Source: Mycolicibacter icosiumassiliensis (GTDB taxonomy: Bacteria > Actinomycetota > Actinomycetes > Mycobacteriales > Mycobacteriaceae). Taken from it: DNA of 64,000 nucleotides. Position 1 is the stretch's first letter; every line of letters starts with the position of its first letter. The stretch lies in NCBI RefSeq assembly GCF_900078685.2, contig NZ_LT546166.1:906286-970285 (forward strand). Direction: 5' to 3'. Shown piece after piece: positions 61,759-64,000 of this stretch. Position numbers and translations under genes: made by a program. The notes under the pieces are model-generated. The model ran no database searches and was not told where the DNA came from. It worked only from the letters and a program-made list of their open reading frames with translations.

Positions 61759-61860
61759 ATGGGTTCAGTCATCAAGAAGCGGCGCAAGCGCATGTCGAAG
61801 AAGAAGCACCGCAAGCTGCTTCGCCGTACCCGCGTGCAGCGCAGAAAACTCGGTAAGTAA
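61759..61860 (+). CDS. Small ribosomal protein bS22 (AURKAIP1/COX24 domain, Rv0500B-like)
   Basis: The product has 33 residues, [20 protein letters not shown] then a basic tail ending RRKLGK. More than half are Lys or Arg. This is the actinobacterial AURKAIP1/COX24-domain protein seen as bS22 in mycobacterial 30S ribosome structures. It is preceded by CGGAG and a TAAAGT promoter-like element about 70 bases upstream. The gene is too short for ordinary gene finders and is easily missed. Confidence 0.93.
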
Positions 61861-61941
61861 CTCCACCCAGGCCCGTCCAGGTCCCCGCGCCGCGGCCGAT
61901 CGCCGGTACTGCTTTTCCGGCGCGGCCGTTAGGCTGACGGG

Positions 61942-63057
61942 GTGGACGAGGCCGGACCCCCGAGCGACGGCACGCGCAGTGACGCCCGGCATTACCCCAA
62001 GGTTGTGTTGGTCACCGGTGCGTGCCGGTTTCTGGGTGGATTTCTCACCGCAAGGCTCACGCAGAACCCGTTGATCAACCGGGTGATTGCCGTGGACGCG
62101 GTCATGCCGAGCAAGGACATGCTGCGCCGGATGGGGCGCGCCGAGTTTGTCCGCGCCGACATCCGTAACCCCTTTATCGCCAAGGTGATTCGAAACAGCG
62201 AAGTTGACACCGTCGTGCACGCGGCGGCGGCGTCGTACGTGCCAAGGTCCGGCGGTGGAGCGGCGCTCAAAGAGTTCAACGTGATGGGCGCGATGCAGTT
62301 GTTCGCCGCCTGCCAGAAGGCGCCTTCGGTGCGGCGGGTGGTGCTCAAGTCGACCTCGGAGGTCTACGGGTCGTGCTCGCGTGACCCGGTGTTGTTCTCC
62401 GAGGACAGCACCAGTCGCCGTCCTCCGACGCAGGGGTTCCCCCGCGACAGCATTGACATCGAGGGCTATGCCCGCGGGTTGGGTCGTCGCCGGCCCGACA
62501 TCGCGGTCACCATCCTGCGGATGGCCAACATGATCGGCCCGGCGATGGACACCGCGCTGTCGCGCTACCTCGCCGGCCCGCTGGTCCCGATGGTGGTGGG
62601 CCGAGACGCGCGGCTGCAGCTGCTGCACGAGCAGGACGCGCTGGGTGCCCTGGAACGGGCCACCATGGCCGGCAAGGCCGGCACCTTCAACATCGGTGCC
62701 GACGGGATCATCATGATGTCGCAGGCGATCCGCAGGTCAGGCCGCATTCCGGTGCCGCTGCCGGGCGTTGGGCTGTGGGTCATGGATTCGCTGCGCCGGG
62801 CCAACAACTACACCGAGATCAACCGGGAACAGCTAAATTATCTGAGCTTTGGTCGGGTGATGGACACGGCTAGAATGCGAACCGAACTCGGGTACAACGC
62901 CAAGTGGACCACCGCCGAGGCTTTCGACGACTACGTGCGGGGCCGGGGGCTGAACCCGATCGTCGATCCCAAGTGGGTCCGTTCGGTGGAGCGGAGAACA
63001 GTGAGCGCAGCGCAGCGCCTGGGGGATATCAGCTTCAATAGGGTGCGGGGAGGTTAG
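61942..63057 (+). CDS. galE2: NAD-dependent epimerase/dehydratase (GalE2-like, Rv0501)
   Basis: The product is 371 residues from GTG 61942. It is an extended SDR with the altered cofactor loop VTGACRFLGGFL (Cys-Arg in place of the usual Gly-x-x), DIRNPFIAKVI, VVHAAAASYVPRSGG, STSEVYGS and LQLLHEQDALGALERA. The usual YxxxK appears as GYARGLG, so the catalytic Tyr-Lys pair is not standard and true epimerase activity is doubtful. It matches the protein annotated GalE2 in M. tuberculosis, in the same place between bS22 and the acyltransferase, whose start follows after four bases. Confidence 0.87.
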   Translation: MDEAGPPSDGTRSDARHYPKVVLVTGACRFLGGFLTARLTQNPLINRVIAVDAVMPSKDMLRRMGRAEFVRADIRNPFIAKVIRNSEVDTVVHAAAASYVPRSGGGAALKEFNVMGAMQLFAACQKAPSVRRVVLKSTSEVYGSCSRDPVLFSEDSTSRRPPTQGFPRDSIDIEGYARGLGRRRPDIAVTILRMANMIGPAMDTALSRYLAGPLVPMVVGRDARLQLLHEQDALGALERATMAGKAGTFNIGADGIIMMSQAIRRSGRIPVPLPGVGLWVMDSLRRANNYTEINREQLNYLSFGRVMDTARMRTELGYNAKWTTAEAFDDYVRGRGLNPIVDPKWVRSVERRTVSAAQRLGDISFNRVRGG

Positions 63058-63061
63058 CGCT

Positions 63062-64000
63062 ATGGCTGATGATTCGAGGGCAAAAGTCATTCCGCTGCAC
63101 AAACACTCGAGTTCTTTGCGTAGGCATCCGTCGACGCTGGCCGGTCCGACCGAACAGGCCTCGGCCAAGCAGGCGGCCGCCGTCGTGCGTGAACTCGGCG
63201 AGCGTCGCGGCACCGTGGGGGCCATCGGTGCCGCCGCTCCCACCCCGAGCGAATTCACCCGCCGGGTGAGCGCGGTCGCCGCGTTCCTGCGGGAGCGGAT
63301 CACCGGGGACTACCAGGTCGACGAATTCGGCTTCGACCCGCACTTCAACGAGGCTGTGGTGCTGCCGTTGCTGCGGGTGTTCTTCAACGACTGGTTCCGA
63401 GTCGAGGTCAGCGGCATCGAGAACCTGCCGATCGATGGGCCCGCGCTGGTCGTGGCCAACCATGCCGGGGTGTTGCCGATGGACGCGCTGATGCTCTCGG
63501 TGGCGGTGCGCGACCATCACCCCGAACAGCGGAACCTGCGGATGCTCGCCGCCGACCTGGTATTCGACCTGCCGATGATCGGTCCGACCGCCCGCAAGGC
63601 CGGCCACACCATGGCGTGCACCTCCGACGCCAACCGGTTGCTGGAGGCCGGTGAGCTGACCGCAGTATTCCCGGAGGGCTACAAGGGCCTGGGTAAGCGG
63701 TTCAAGGACCGCTACAAGCTGCAGCGGTTCGGTCGCGGCGGCTTCGTCTCGGCGGCACTGCGCACCAAGGCGCCGATCGTACCGTGCTCCATCGTCGGCT
63801 CCGAGGAGATCTACCCGATGATCGCCGACGTCAAGCTGTTGGCCCGGTTGCTCGGCGTGCCCTATTTCCCGATCACGCCGCTGTTTCCGCTGGCCGGTCC
63901 CGCCGGCCTGGTGCCGATGCCGTCGAAGTGGCATATCGCCTTCGGCGAACCGATTGCGACCACCGACTACGAGGCCGGCGCCGCTGACGACCCGATGGTC
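63062..64000 (+). CDS. Lysophospholipid acyltransferase-like protein (Rv0502), cut by window end
   Basis: The frame opens at ATG 63062 behind GGGGAGGTTAGC and is open at base 64000 after 313 codons; Rv0502 has about 358. It is a PlsC-type acyltransferase with ANHAGVLPMD (His134, Asp141) as the catalytic motif and AVFPEGYKGLGK as the lipid-phosphate-binding FPEG motif. It transfers acyl groups to glycerol-phosphate-type acceptors at the membrane face. The gene begins four bases after galE2, so the two are probably co-transcribed. Confidence 0.88.
   Translation, partial: MADDSRAKVIPLHKHSSSLRRHPSTLAGPTEQASAKQAAAVVRELGERRGTVGAIGAAAPTPSEFTRRVSAVAAFLRERITGDYQVDEFGFDPHFNEAVVLPLLRVFFNDWFRVEVSGIENLPIDGPALVVANHAGVLPMDALMLSVAVRDHHPEQRNLRMLAADLVFDLPMIGPTARKAGHTMACTSDANRLLEAGELTAVFPEGYKGLGKRFKDRYKLQRFGRGGFVSAALRTKAPIVPCSIVGSEEIYPMIADVKLLARLLGVPYFPITPLFPLAGPAGLVPMPSKWHIAFGEPIATTDYEAGAADDPMV

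Overview
The window is high-GC actinobacterial DNA from a mycobacterium. It carries a PGRS-repeat protein, two complete mce (lipid importer) operons, a mycobacterial metallothionein (MymT), a 13E12-type DUF222/HNH gene with a mycobacterial LexA box, an AcpM-like acyl carrier protein and the conserved ppx1-proC-galE2 block. The species cannot be fixed from sequence alone. Gene order partly follows M. tuberculosis (orthologue names below are recalled, not searched), but in two blocks that lie far apart there. These are an inverted Rv0161-Rv0186A-like block (about 3-44.6 kb) and an Rv0495c-Rv0502-like block (55.7-64 kb).

Layout. 0-2.5 kb: a PGRS protein cut by the window edge and a GjpA-like porin with a 12-base homopolymer near its start. 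3.0-3.3 kb: mymT with a copper-type operator and a strong hairpin. 3.4-5.5 kb: a type VII-like polymorphic toxin and its probable immunity gene. 5.6-11.7 kb: metallohydrolase, DUF2786 protein, monoacylglycerol lipase, then divergent SDR, alcohol dehydrogenase behind a perfect KstR-type box, pirin and a NAGPA-type secreted protein. 11.7-23.7 kb: a mce operon that is not mce1, with associated membrane proteins and an MPT64/RsiV-like secreted protein; its mceE has an in-frame amber codon. 23.7-38.8 kb: a DUF1275 protein and the mce1 operon (fadD5, yrbE1AB, mce1A-F, four associated proteins) on the minus strand, tail to tail with the first mce operon. 38.8-40.9 kb: TB18.5-like, thioesterase and AdhE1-like genes.

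40.9-55.4 kb is an accessory region: two TetR regulators, a DUF222/HNH gene under a LexA box, an AcpM paralogue coupled to a 3'-truncated FAD oxidase, VapBC45-like and BrnTA-like toxin-antitoxin pairs, a FAD monooxygenase with an abnormal C-terminus, an amidase that lost its nucleophile, a berberine-bridge-type oxidase and a MacB-like ABC exporter. It fills the breakpoint between the two blocks. 55.7-64 kb is housekeeping: Rv0495c-like, ppx1, Rv0497-0499-like genes, proC, a BldC-like HTH protein, the 33-residue ribosomal protein bS22, galE2-like and an acyltransferase cut by the window end.

A common theme is lipid and sterol handling: two mce importers, FadD5, thioesterase, lipase, a steroid-dehydrogenase-like SDR and a dehydrogenase behind a KstR-type site. 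I saw no tRNA, rRNA, CRISPR array or intact insertion sequence.
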